NCBI RefSeq assembly: GCF_020829495.1
Contig: NZ_JAIVFQ010000006.1
Span: 62,001 to 126,000, forward strand
Length of the DNA stretch: 64,000 nt
From: Nostoc favosum CHAB5714
GTDB taxonomy: Bacteria; Cyanobacteriota; Cyanobacteriia; Cyanobacteriales; Nostocaceae
Direction of reading: 5' to 3'
Part shown: positions 53,547 to 63,200 of the stretch, piece after piece
Position numbering within the stretch: position 1 is the stretch's first letter
Layout of the letters: every line of letters starts with the position of its first letter
Notes under the pieces: generated by a model
Databases searched by the model: none
What the model was told of the DNA's origin: nothing
What the model saw: the letters and a program-made list of their open reading frames with translations, nothing else
Made by a program: the position numbers and the translations under genes

Positions 53547-53954
53547 TATAACTTACGCATTGACAAAAAATACCAAATATGAATCAAGGTGAAAAACCAT
53601 ATCTTTCGTAAGGGCACAGCATTGCTCATTGGTGTCAACAAAAGCCTAGAAATAGGTTAACTGTTGGCTTCCTAACCCGCCTAGAACTAAAGTTCAAGGC
53701 TAATAGTTAAAGTCTACTGAAGTAGACTAAAGATTTTTGCGGATATTTAGTAATCTTTAGATTACTTTTGCTATTAGCAAGGAACTTAAGTTTCTTGCGG
53801 GACATAACTTTTACGTTAAGTTGACACGTATGAGCAATGCTGTGCCCCTACAGCATGGTCTATTTACGATCGCAGGATAATTAAGAAAAGCCTGAAAACT
53901 TCCTCAAGCTCGTTAATTCACATCAGAATGCATTTGTACAGTGCGTAAGTCCTA
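53547..53954. mobile_element. Family D element, copy 2, interrupted by family E
   Basis: The left part (ACTTACGCATTGACAAAAAATACC onwards) and the right part (GTGCGTAAGTCCTA end) match the 196-bp copy at 36091-36286 in inverted orientation. Between them, at 53628-53832, a family E element is inserted. Confidence 0.8.
53628..53832. mobile_element. Family E element, copy 2, nested in family D
   Basis: 205 bp, the same length as copy 1, from ATTGGTGTCAAC to GTTGACACGTATG. Flanks AGCATTGCTC and AGCAATGCTG agree at 8 of 10 positions, an aged target duplication at the centre of the family D hairpin GGGCACAGC..GCTGTGCCC. Confidence 0.8.
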
Positions 53955-53969
53955 GGTGGGTAAAAATTT

Positions 53970-54280
53970 TGGTCAAAAAATTCCTTTTTAACTAGTTCGG
54001 TGGGTTTAAGTCCCCCGGTTCAATAAAAATTTTGTTTTGTGTTGGGGTTAAATCCCCATTACAAAACAAAATTTACGAACTTGTACTGAGCGACTTGTGC
54101 CGACTTGTGCCGAGCGACTTGTGCCGAGCGAAGCCGAGGTAAGTCGAGGTAGCGAAGCCGAGGTAAGCCGAAGTATTACGAATTACGTTAGCGTAGCGGT
54201 AGCGATAGCGCAGCGTTAGCGAGTCATCGAGCGTCGGAACGAGCGTCATTACGAATTACGAATTATTTAAGTCCCGTAGC
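53970..54280. repeat. Composite dispersed repeat downstream of hgdD
   Basis: TTTTAACTAGTTCGGTGGGTTTAAGTCCCCCGG..TTTTGTTTTGTGTTGG is repeated inverted at 58440-58520. The rest is CGACTTGTGCCGAG repeats and ATTACGAATT heptamers. No gene. Confidence 0.65.
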
Positions 54281-54290
54281 TTTTTTACTA

Positions 54291-54318
54291 AAAAGCCTCA
54301 TTGAAAAATGAGGCTTTT
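54291..54318 (-). terminator. Rho-independent terminator of the hgdD transcript
   Basis: AAAAGCCTCATT and AATGAGGCTTTT make a perfect 12-bp stem with a 4-nt loop, 35 bp beyond the hgdD stop on the minus strand and followed there by TTTTTAGTAAAAAA. Confidence 0.8.
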
Positions 54319-54352
54319 AGAATTTTTAATTTGAGAGATTAAGTCAGCAGTA

Positions 54353-56611
54353 CTAGCGTAGTCCTCTGAGTGTAACAGACCGTTGTAACTGAGCTAAAGC
54401 ACGGTTGTAATCCAAAATTGCTGTGACTCGATTACCTTCAGCTCTTGTGAGGTCGTTTTCAGAGTTAATGACATCAGTTTGAGTGCCTACACCAGCTTGG
54501 AATCGCAAACGCGCTAAACGTAGAGCTTCCCTAGCTTGTTCTAAAGCGGTATTAGCGGTTTGAACATTCTCCAAACTAGATTGCTGGGTAGAAAAAGCTT
54601 GTTCTACCTGAAAGCGAATTTGGTTGCGCTGTTCGGCAAATCGAGTTTCTGCGAGCGCAATATTAGCTCTTGACTGATCTGCTCTTGCTCTTGCTGCTCC
54701 TCCATCAAACAAATTTAGGCTTGCCCTAACTCCCAATGAATAACCATCAGTAATGCTGACACCATCATCGAACTGATCTAGTAGGTTGTAGCTGGCTACC
54801 AAACTAACTTGAGGGCCTAGCTCCCCAAGGGCTTGCCTACGTTGTTGTTCGCTGATATTACGTTGTGCCAAAAACTGTTGCAGTTCGGGACGATTTTGAA
54901 AAGCTAACACAATACTTTGTTCTAGCGTTGGGTTCCAAAGACCAGCCAATTGTACAGGGTCAGCGGCACTGATATTCACCGCTTGTGCCAAACTCAACCG
55001 AGTTGCTAAACGACGACGGGCTATTGCCTGCTGGGATCTAGCAAGGGTTAGGTCTTGTTGGGCATTTGCTAAATTAACCTGCGATCGCAACACATCAAAC
55101 CGTGTACCAACCCCAGCTCGCTCTAATGCTTCTGCATCACGCAAACTAGCCTCAGAGTTCTGCACAGCCGATTCAGCGATACGTACTTGTTCATCTGCTT
55201 GTTGCAAATTGTAGTAGTCTGTGGCAACATTCAGGCGGATTTCCTCAGACTGAGTTTCTACAGCCAACTCATTGAAACGTACCTGTTCTTCAGCCGCTCT
55301 GATGTTAGCTTGTACTCTCCCAGAAGTGTAGATGTTATATGACAGTTCTGCTTGACCAGAAAAAGATGTACCAGCTTCATCTCCTGGCTGTGGTATGCCC
55401 GTCTGTTGTTCTCTTTGTTCCAACTGAAGCTGAGTATTAGCAGACTGAGTGCGAGTAATATCCGAACTAAGATTAAGAGTGGGTAATAAGGCAGCTTGCG
55501 CCTCCCGTAGGGCAGCTCGATTGCGTTCTAGCTCCAATAGAGACACCTGTAAATCCCGATTATTCTGCCGTGCTAGCTCCAAAGCCTGTGCCAAAGTAAT
55601 CGGCTGATTTGCTTGAAGTGTCACTTCCGCCGGTTTGGTAGGAAATTGCAGGGGATTTGAGCTAGGAATCAGGTTCTGTGGAATTTGCACCGGCCCTGAC
55701 GGCGCAGGAGTTACGGTTCTCGGCACAGTGGAAGGTTGCACCGAACCCCCTGGCACAGGAATTATGGTTTCCGGCACTGTGGTCGGTTGCACTGAACCCT
55801 CTGGTGCAGGAGTTACGGTTTCCGGTGCAGTGGGAGTTGGCGTTGATTCTGTCGGAATCGGGTTATTACTCTGAGCAATGCGTAAGCCAGCAGCATTTTG
55901 TTGTAAGCAGGTACTTGAGGCCAGTAGCAAAGCGGCTGAGGAATCAGTTTTGCTTTTCCCTAACTCCTGTGGACATTGTTGCGCTGACAACAGTTTTGCT
56001 GATCCTACACCTGTAGCTGAAGTTTGTAAAAATGTCCGCGACTGAGTAACAGTATTTATCTTTTGAACCACTGGCTGCTGTGCAGAAGACAGGGACAAAA
56101 TTTCTTTTTGGACAGAAGAGGGTTTTAAAGTGTAGTTGGGAACTACTATGCTCTTTGATTCCTGCCCATAAGCATTTGAATTACTGTTTTTTTGGTTATT
56201 TTGAGCAGAACGGCTGACAGCAAGCTGTTGGGAAGAATTAGAGGTAGGTGTCAAACTGAAAAATCTACCTTCATTTTTCTTAAGTACTTGTTTTATCGGC
56301 ACAACAGTATTTTCAGCCGTAAACACTGGAATACTGTTATTACTTAAAGGCTTCATACTAAGTTTAGTGAAACCGAAAGCAGGTACTAGGGTTGGAACAC
56401 TAACATTTGCACCGTTATGCAGTTGCGTATTCATGATGCCCCCAACTAAGTCTTGACCATAAGTGGAAGTCAAAACACTAGGAGAAGAGGCCAGCCGTAC
56501 CCCAGTTAGTTTTACAGTCCCAGCCCAAGTCGGCTGAGTTGTTAAGACTGCTGCTGTCACACCAGGCAATAAGCTATGGAATAATTGCTGTCCTTTCACC
56601 GCATCCCTCAC
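54353..56611 (-). CDS. hgdD: TolC family outer-membrane protein, HgdD homologue
   Basis: 752 residues from a GTG at 56611 (a second GTG at 56599 is possible). A signal-peptide-like leader (FHSLLPGVTAAVLTTQPTWA) is followed by 300 residues without clear domain, including Pro/Thr-rich repeats near 250-315 (TPAPEGSVQPTTVPETIIPVPGG). The TolC domain starts about residue 335 with ITLAQALELARQNNRDLQVSLLELERN and shows the repeated structure to the end (GRVQANIRAAEEQ, GVGTQTDVINSENDLTRAEGN). In Anabaena PCC 7120 the gene after kaiC is hgdD, the TolC exporter for heterocyst glycolipids; the same order is found here. Confidence 0.88.
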   Translation of the reverse strand: MRDAVKGQQLFHSLLPGVTAAVLTTQPTWAGTVKLTGVRLASSPSVLTSTYGQDLVGGIMNTQLHNGANVSVPTLVPAFGFTKLSMKPLSNNSIPVFTAENTVVPIKQVLKKNEGRFFSLTPTSNSSQQLAVSRSAQNNQKNSNSNAYGQESKSIVVPNYTLKPSSVQKEILSLSSAQQPVVQKINTVTQSRTFLQTSATGVGSAKLLSAQQCPQELGKSKTDSSAALLLASSTCLQQNAAGLRIAQSNNPIPTESTPTPTAPETVTPAPEGSVQPTTVPETIIPVPGGSVQPSTVPRTVTPAPSGPVQIPQNLIPSSNPLQFPTKPAEVTLQANQPITLAQALELARQNNRDLQVSLLELERNRAALREAQAALLPTLNLSSDITRTQSANTQLQLEQREQQTGIPQPGDEAGTSFSGQAELSYNIYTSGRVQANIRAAEEQVRFNELAVETQSEEIRLNVATDYYNLQQADEQVRIAESAVQNSEASLRDAEALERAGVGTRFDVLRSQVNLANAQQDLTLARSQQAIARRRLATRLSLAQAVNISAADPVQLAGLWNPTLEQSIVLAFQNRPELQQFLAQRNISEQQRRQALGELGPQVSLVASYNLLDQFDDGVSITDGYSLGVRASLNLFDGGAARARADQSRANIALAETRFAEQRNQIRFQVEQAFSTQQSSLENVQTANTALEQAREALRLARLRFQAGVGTQTDVINSENDLTRAEGNRVTAILDYNRALAQLQRSVTLRGLR

Positions 56612-56702
56612 ACGAAAATCAATCTAGCGGCAGAAAACCTTTCTTCACCACAGAATATAGCACGATACTAAATTTAGGAAAGAATATACTACGATACTAA
56701 AT

Positions 56703-58265
56703 TTAGGGTTCGGAACTCTGTTTGTCTTCAAAACGTCTAACAATGCGAGAAAGTTCCGCCTTTTCATCGATACTAACGCGAGTAGGAGCACCGCTAATAA
56801 TCCGTTCGTAGTTTCGGAATGAATCTTTGATATCGGGCCCGTCAGCAGTAATATTATACTCACGAATGCCCTTATCGTGCCAAGAGCCTCTCATTTTAAA
56901 TACGTTAATTGCCCGCGACATTTCTCCCCGAATTTCTACGTACTGGAGCATCAAAATTGTATCGGTGATCGTGGAAATATGAGAGTCAGTAATGGAATGC
57001 GCTCCCAGAAATTGATCGGTTGTGTTAGTAAAGAAACCAGTAATTTCTTCTTGTTTAGCATAACCCGTCACACCAATCACAAACTGCCGAAATGCATTAT
57101 TGCTCACTCCTCTCGCTAGTGCTGAGAGTGAATCAATGGCGATGCGGGCTGGTTTGAAGACAGCAATTTCTGATTTAATAATTTGTAAGTGGTCTTCTAA
57201 ACCAGTTGATTCGGGATAGGTACAAATTATTTTGAGTAAACCTTGATCTTCTAATTCCTCAAAATCAATTCCCCAAGAGGAAGCATTTCGAGATAGTTGG
57301 GCGCGTGATTCTTCGTAAGCAAATAATATTGCCTGTTCTCCATTGAGACAGCCATCTTGAATAAACTTACTTACTAACAGGGTTTTGCCAGTCCCTGTAG
57401 CTCCTGTTGCCAAAATAATCGAATCTTTAAAGAAACCACCACCGCACATTTCATCTAAAGTTTTGACACCAGAAGATACCCTGACATTAGAAGATCGTTG
57501 AGTCAAGCGCATTGCTCCCAGTGGGAAGATGTTAACCCCTTCATTAGTAATCGTGAAGGGATATTCGCCTTTCATGTGAGTTGTGCCGCGCAACTTGAGA
57601 ATTTCAGTTGTGCGACGGCGGCGTTCTCCTTCTAAAACGTTGCGAACAATTACTACATTATCGGAAACAAATTCTTCCACTCCAAAAGAGGCAACGGGGC
57701 CATATTCTTCGCTACGTTCAGTTGTAATAATAGTGGTGACATTGAGTAGTTTCAGACGGGCTACTAGGCGAAAAATCTCGCGCCGGACTACTCCCATCGC
57801 TTCATACTGCTGAAATACTGCTGTTATTGAGTCGATTGAAACTCGTTTAGCTTTGTATTTGCGAATCGCATATTGCAATCGCTCAATTAGTGCAGACAGG
57901 TCAAAATTCCCAACTATATCCTGTCCTTCAGGATCGGGAGATGCATCAAGAATAAACAACTTGCCTTCCTCAATTAGGCGTGGCAGGTTCCACCCAAAAA
58001 CATGAGCATTTTTAATAATATCACTGGGTGATTCTTCAAAAGTAACAAATACTCCTGGTTCGTCAAAGTAGGTGATGCCGTTATAGAGAAACTGAAGAGA
58101 GAATAAAGTTTTGCCTGTACCGGAAGTGCCACTTATCAAGGTAGTTCTACCAATTGGTAAACCACCATGACTAATATCGTCAAACCCTTCGATCATCGTG
58201 CGAATTTTTTCTACACCTCCAATTTTCGGTGTCTTTTTTGGTTTTAGTTGCTCGGTTTCACTCAT
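56703..58265 (-). CDS. kaiC: Circadian clock ATPase/kinase KaiC
   Basis: 520 residues with two RecA-like halves. CI has GTSGTGKT at 46-53 and the catalytic Glu pair E77/E78 in VFVTFEESP; CII has GATGTGKT and the pair in LFAYEESRAQL. The phosphorylated Ser-Thr pair (S431/T432 in Synechococcus) is kept in SITDSHISTITDT, followed by VEIRGEMSRAINVFKMRGSWHDKGIREY. KaiC is the hexameric core of the clock. A 330-bp repeat-filled gap separates it from kaiB upstream; hgdD follows downstream on the same strand. Confidence 0.97.
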   Translation of the reverse strand: MSETEQLKPKKTPKIGGVEKIRTMIEGFDDISHGGLPIGRTTLISGTSGTGKTLFSLQFLYNGITYFDEPGVFVTFEESPSDIIKNAHVFGWNLPRLIEEGKLFILDASPDPEGQDIVGNFDLSALIERLQYAIRKYKAKRVSIDSITAVFQQYEAMGVVRREIFRLVARLKLLNVTTIITTERSEEYGPVASFGVEEFVSDNVVIVRNVLEGERRRRTTEILKLRGTTHMKGEYPFTITNEGVNIFPLGAMRLTQRSSNVRVSSGVKTLDEMCGGGFFKDSIILATGATGTGKTLLVSKFIQDGCLNGEQAILFAYEESRAQLSRNASSWGIDFEELEDQGLLKIICTYPESTGLEDHLQIIKSEIAVFKPARIAIDSLSALARGVSNNAFRQFVIGVTGYAKQEEITGFFTNTTDQFLGAHSITDSHISTITDTILMLQYVEIRGEMSRAINVFKMRGSWHDKGIREYNITADGPDIKDSFRNYERIISGAPTRVSIDEKAELSRIVRRFEDKQSSEP

Positions 58266-58292
58266 TGTTTGATAACAAAAGGGTATTAAATA

Positions 58293-58530
58293 ATTCGTAA
58301 TGACGCTCGTTCCTCGCTACCGCTACGCTAACGTAATTCGTAATGGGCTTCTCTTCGAGACGCTAAACGCGAACGCCCCGCAACGCTTTCGTCAATTTTG
58401 TTTTGTATTAGCGAAGCGTTAGCGAGTCCGCGAGCGTCTGGGGATTTAACGCCAACACAAAACAAAATTTTTATTGAACCGGGGGACTTAAACCCACGGA
58501 ACTAGTTAAAAACTGTTTTTTATGACTAAA
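58293..58530. repeat. Composite dispersed repeat between kaiB and kaiC
   Basis: TTCGTAATGGGCTTCTCTTC and about 60 following bases (GAGACGCTAAACGCGAACGCC...) match 3460-3540; the right part (CAAAATTTTTATTGAACCGG...CTTAAACCCAC) matches 53990-54050 inverted. It occupies most of the kaiB-kaiC gap. Confidence 0.75.
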
Positions 58531-58595
58531 TTTTTGACTCTATTTTGGCGAGGCTATTTGTAAACATGGCTCCCCTACATAGTTAAAACTTTCGC

Positions 58596-58922
58596 TCATT
58601 CATTATTTTCCTCTTCAAAATCTCCTTCACTCAGTTCTTCATAAAGCAAATCTAACCCAATCAATACTCTTTCCCTATCTGAAAGATCCCCGATAATTTT
58701 GCGAACGGGTGGAGGCAAAATTTTAGATAATGTTGGCGTCGCCAATATTTTATCTTCTTCTGCCAGTTGCGGGCTTTTCAGTACATCGATCACTTTTAAA
58801 GCATAAACACCTTTAAACTCCTGCTCTAAAATATTTTTGAGTGTTTTTAATGCCCGGACTGAATTAGGGGTATTCCCTGCTACGTAAAGTTTGAGAACGT
58901 AGGTTTTTCTGGCTTTATCCAT
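58596..58922 (-). CDS. kaiB: Circadian clock protein KaiB
   Basis: 108 residues: [88 protein letters not shown] is canonical KaiB, the fold-switching protein that binds the KaiC CI ring at night. The C-terminal tail is acidic ([10 protein letters not shown]). It lies 82 bp downstream of kaiA, and 330 bp upstream of kaiC. Confidence 0.97.
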   Translation of the reverse strand: MDKARKTYVLKLYVAGNTPNSVRALKTLKNILEQEFKGVYALKVIDVLKSPQLAEEDKILATPTLSKILPPPVRKIIGDLSDRERVLIGLDLLYEELSEGDFEEENNE

Positions 58923-59004
58923 ATACTTACAAGCTAGTCATGAGAATATAAATACAATATTTGTTTGCCCATTGTCGGTGGCTAACAACATCGATAAGTT
59001 TAAT

Positions 59005-59586
59005 TTATCTAGAAATTGAACTTCTATAGAGTTCGCACAGGTGAGCGAGGATATCTATCAACGTTAGACGGTAATCAAGTAACGCTTCATTGCTCCTTCC
59101 TTCTAATTTTAGCTGGTTAGAAAATTCTTCAATTACCTCCATGTGAATTTCAATGATTTGAGGCACAGGAATATTCGCATAAAATATAGTATTGATAAAT
59201 TTATCAATTTTTTCTTTGAGTGTTTTATCTGTGGTAAAATAGTTTATAAGAATCAGGCTATAATCTGATTTAAGGTGTCTTAATAATCCTTGCCTTTCTG
59301 CTGGAGTCATCTCCTGGAAATGCTGTTGGCTTTTTTGGGTGTGACTGGCAAATACATAAATGTACTTGTCAGTGGATGCTTGATTTGGATTTTGTTGGAG
59401 CCAATTTGGTAAATAGTTTATTTTTCCAGAGGTAGTTGCAGCAACGGGTAGATAGCAAAACTGAGCAATAATCGCGTCAATAACTTTCCATACCCATCTG
59501 CTCCAACCTTTTTGGTTGTCTAAGTCAACTAGATTATTTAAATATTTCTTAACATCAGGTTGCAGAATCAATATCGGTAATAACAT
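59005..59586 (-). CDS. kaiA: Circadian clock protein KaiA, short form
   Basis: 193 residues against 284 in Synechococcus. Residues 89-193 are the complete C-terminal four-helix domain that dimerises and binds the KaiC A-loop: PQIIEIHMEVIEEFSNQLKLEGRSNEALLDYRLTLIDILAHLCELYR. Residues 1-88 show only weak resemblance to a linker and no intact pseudo-receiver. Nostoc-type KaiA proteins are known to lack this N-terminal input domain. It heads the kaiABC-hgdD string on the minus strand. Confidence 0.93.
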   Translation of the reverse strand: MLLPILILQPDVKKYLNNLVDLDNQKGWSRWVWKVIDAIIAQFCYLPVAATTSGKINYLPNWLQQNPNQASTDKYIYVFASHTQKSQQHFQEMTPAERQGLLRHLKSDYSLILINYFTTDKTLKEKIDKFINTIFYANIPVPQIIEIHMEVIEEFSNQLKLEGRSNEALLDYRLTLIDILAHLCELYRSSISR

Positions 59587-59726
59587 TTATTCTTAAATCT
59601 ATCTCATTGATCGCCTTGACCAAGAAACGTGGGCTGATCAGTTTGGCTAACGCTTCTAAGGGAATACTAGGTGTGCAGTAAACTGGTGATTCCACCCCAA
59701 AATAAGGCTCTATGTTAACAGGTAGT

Positions 59727-59839
59727 GCTAGCACCGCAAGGCGGAAGTCAAAAGTCAAAAGTCAAAAGTCAAAACTTTTGTATATCAAGGCTTTTACTTG
59801 TTTAAAATGGTAGCTTGATTTACGCCTTGCGGTGCTAGC
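59727..59839. mobile_element. Family C inverted-repeat element, intact copy
   Basis: 113 bp with 17-bp perfect inverted ends GCTAGCACCGCAAGGCG. Contains four tandem AAGTCAA heptamers. It lies about 140 bp upstream of kaiA and cuts an open frame of unknown nature (59555-59726). Confidence 0.85.
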
Positions 59840-60249
59840 CACTCAACAACTAAGTGCAGCAACTGAGTAATTGGACTTAGTAGGTCTTTGATGATGAGGT
59901 ATCTGTCGGCATAGCAAGACACAGTAGCTGATTTATTATTTGCATATTTACGTATGTAAATAGATAGATTTTTTTATTTTGCTCCTTGATAAGATACTTA
60001 AACGAACTTAAAGGATTGTCCCATTCTAAATCATTATAATTCCTCAAGGTTCTAAAGCGATTCTTTGGGGCCATAATTGTTTTAGCTGTCGCTATCGATG
60101 AGGAGTTTAAATACCAGTAAGACACTGGGGAGGCTAGTTGCTAGAACTTAGAAACGTCGCCTCTTGGAAAAATATAAAGGACGCAAAAGTGCCCGTGAGG
60201 GGAAATTCCGTTTTTTTTTAATGGCGTTGAAATAACCAGAGTTGCTTAT
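59840..60249. other. Intergenic region between kaiA and the divergent histidine kinase
   Basis: It should contain the kinase promoter and possibly kai regulatory elements. AT-rich; the minus-strand frame at 59877-60125 has no recognisable similarity. TTTTTTTTTAATGG near 60210 is the only simple-sequence run. No hairpin or array. Confidence 0.4.
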
Positions 60250-63200
60250 ATGAGTCTTCTTAGAGGATATGGCTTCAGGCGAAAACACCATCAACAGTTG
60301 ACAGATGGAAATGCCGGAGGGTTCCACAGGAAGAATGACCCCAAAAGCCCTATGTTAATGCTAGATTACCCGCTTTATGACTTTCAGGCAACCGTACCTA
60401 GCTGCTCCCAAACAAGTTCTCTGGCAGTGGTGTTGGAGATTTTTGAGCAAGAGCAGTGCGATCGCTTGGTAGTATTGAATCAACAGCAATCCCCCATCGG
60501 ATTGCTGTATTCTGCCCGTTTAATCCAAAAATTATTAGTACATAGTGACGATAAAAATCTAAATTTACATCAATCACTCTCTATCTGGGGTCAAGGTTTA
60601 ATTGAGCCAATACAGACAATATCAGCTTCTGAGCGTGTAGAGCAATTAGGCTTGCACTTGTGTTATGCACAAGCCGAAAAACAGCAGAACTTAGATTGGG
60701 CGCTGATTGACTCTGATGGTCAATATTTGGGGCTGCTGGATAGTTCACGCCTGTTGCGATCGCTGGCTAAGGAACGCATGGCTGGGTTACAAAGTTCAGC
60801 CATCGAGAGGTCGTCTGGTGAGCAGCCGCCAAATGAACCCAAGTCATTGGGACACCAGCCACTGGTACAGTTGCTAGAAAGACTGCCTTGGCCTTTGATG
60901 TTGCAAACGGGGACTGGCGAGGTAGTAGCACGAAATCCCGCCTGGTGGGAGCAATTAGGAGCCTTGAAAGATCCAGAAGGAGTTAGGCAACAGGTGGAGG
61001 CAATACTTGTCCCTAAGCTTTCCGAAAAACCAGAATATGTCAGCCAACGAGCAATCAAGGTTTATCCCAATGGTAGGGAGAATGGGCATGGTGGTGAAGA
61101 GGAACTGACCCAGCAAGAAGCATCACCAGATGCTGTATACAGTCGCTGCTATTTGGATAGTCAAGTAGGTACTTGTACTTGCGTTGTCGAAGTGCAAAAT
61201 GGTCAGGAGCGAATCTGGCAATTTGCCAAAATTCCCTTAGATAGTCCTGAGTTTCAAGTCATGAGTGCTGAAGCTGAGGTTGCACTCAGCGAGGATTTGT
61301 GGTTAGTTTTAGCTACTGATGTGACTGAGCAGCAGCAGCTTTGCAAAGAATTGGCAGCAAAGAATGCTGATTTAATTCAACTAAATCGGTTGAAGGATGA
61401 GTTTTTAGCTTGTATTAGTCATGAACTCAAAACTCCCTTAACTGCCGTTTTAGGATTATCGCGGTTGCTGGTGGATCAGCAGTTGGGAGAACTCAACGAG
61501 CGTCAAGCCCGTTATGCAGGACTGATTCATCAAAGCGGACGCCACCTGATGAGCGTGGTTAATGACATTTTAGATTTGACCCGGATGGAAACGGGACAAA
61601 TGGATTTGACGCTAACTCCGGTGAAAATTCAGGCTGTGTGCGATCGCGCCTTATCAGATGCTAAAGCTATCCACACTCAAACTACCAAAACTACATCTGC
61701 CTCGCCAACTCAAAACGCCCGTTCATCTGCTCCCCAATTCTGTCTTTCCATTGAACTAGGTTTAGACCAGATAGTGGCAGATGAATTGCGCTTGCGCCAG
61801 ATGCTAGTACACCTACTTTCCAACGCCTTTAAATTCACCGAAATATCTGGTGAAATCGGGCTACGGGTGAGTCGTTGGGAAGGATGGATTGCCTTTACGG
61901 TTTGGGATACAGGCATTGGGATTCCTGAACACCAGCAACACTTAATCTTTCAAAAATTTCAACAACTAGAAAATCCCCTCACCCGCCAATTTGAAGGCAC
62001 TGGTTTGGGGCTGGTATTAACCCGGGCCTTGGCTCGTCTCCACGGAGGAGATGTCAGCTTCTTATCGCGTGAAGGAAAAGGTAGCCAGTTTACACTACTT
62101 CTGCCGCCCAGTCCCCCGAAAACAGGCTTTTCGGAACCAGATATGGGAATCAAAGAAGAGGAAGAAACGCGACACCAATCGACACGGGAAAACTCAGCCG
62201 CCGCTCGTTTGCATGTTACTACGTCCACACAGCATCATCCCGCCAGTTCGCAACGGTTGGTTTTGGTAGTCGAGGCAGTAGCCAGATATATTGAAGACTT
62301 GACCGAACAACTCAAAGGTTTAGGATATCGGGTAGTAATTGCGCGATCGGGGACAGAAGCAGTCGAAAAAGCTCGGCGTTTGCAACCAATCGCCATATTT
62401 TTGAATCCGTTACTACCCCTGCTATCAGGCTGGGATGTGCTGACTTTACTGAAATCTGACACCGCAACCCGTCATATATCTGTAATTGTGACAGCGACGG
62501 CAGCCGAAAAGGAGCAAGCATTTGCTAACCGAGCCGATGGTTTCTTAAGCTTACCAGTAGAGAATCACCTTTTAGCACCAGTTCTCGAAAAATTATGTAC
62601 TTCACCAGCAGTTTTGCCGCAAGGGTTAAACAACAGCGCAATTATCCCAACTAAAACCCCACTGCGAATTCTCAGGTTGGTGAATCCCCAGTTGGAATCG
62701 GTCAATCCCCACCCCTCACTTCGAGAACACCGGGTGATTGAAGTAGATGACCTAGATCAAGCAGAACTTTTGGCGCGGGTATGGCAGTTTGATGTTATTT
62801 TGCTAGATGTCGAAAGTACCACCGCCCAAATTTATCTGCAAGAACTAATTCAGCACCCACGTTTGGCGGCTATCCCACTAGTTACTTGCGATGTCGCAAC
62901 CACCCTAATAGCTTCAAAAATACCAGAGTTATCTGTATTTCCTTACTTAACACCATTTGCTAAGGACAACAGCAGTCGCACTGAGAAAGCAGATGCCTTA
63001 CTATCAGTATTGGAAATTGCTTCTGGGATTTGCTGTCCTGCTAACATCTTGGTAGTGGATTTAACAATGCTGCGTGATTTACCACAGGTAAGACGCAAGC
63101 AAGTTAAGGCTTCTCGGACAGCAAAAAATTGCTCAATTAGCAGTGAAACTGCTGAACGGGGGTCTGAGTGGTTCCAAGCTTTAATTCAGTACCTACAAAC

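Noticed and set aside
59877..60125. 82-codon minus-strand frame between kaiA and the kinase
   Set aside because: AT-rich, no similarity recognised, in the promoter region of a divergent gene pair.
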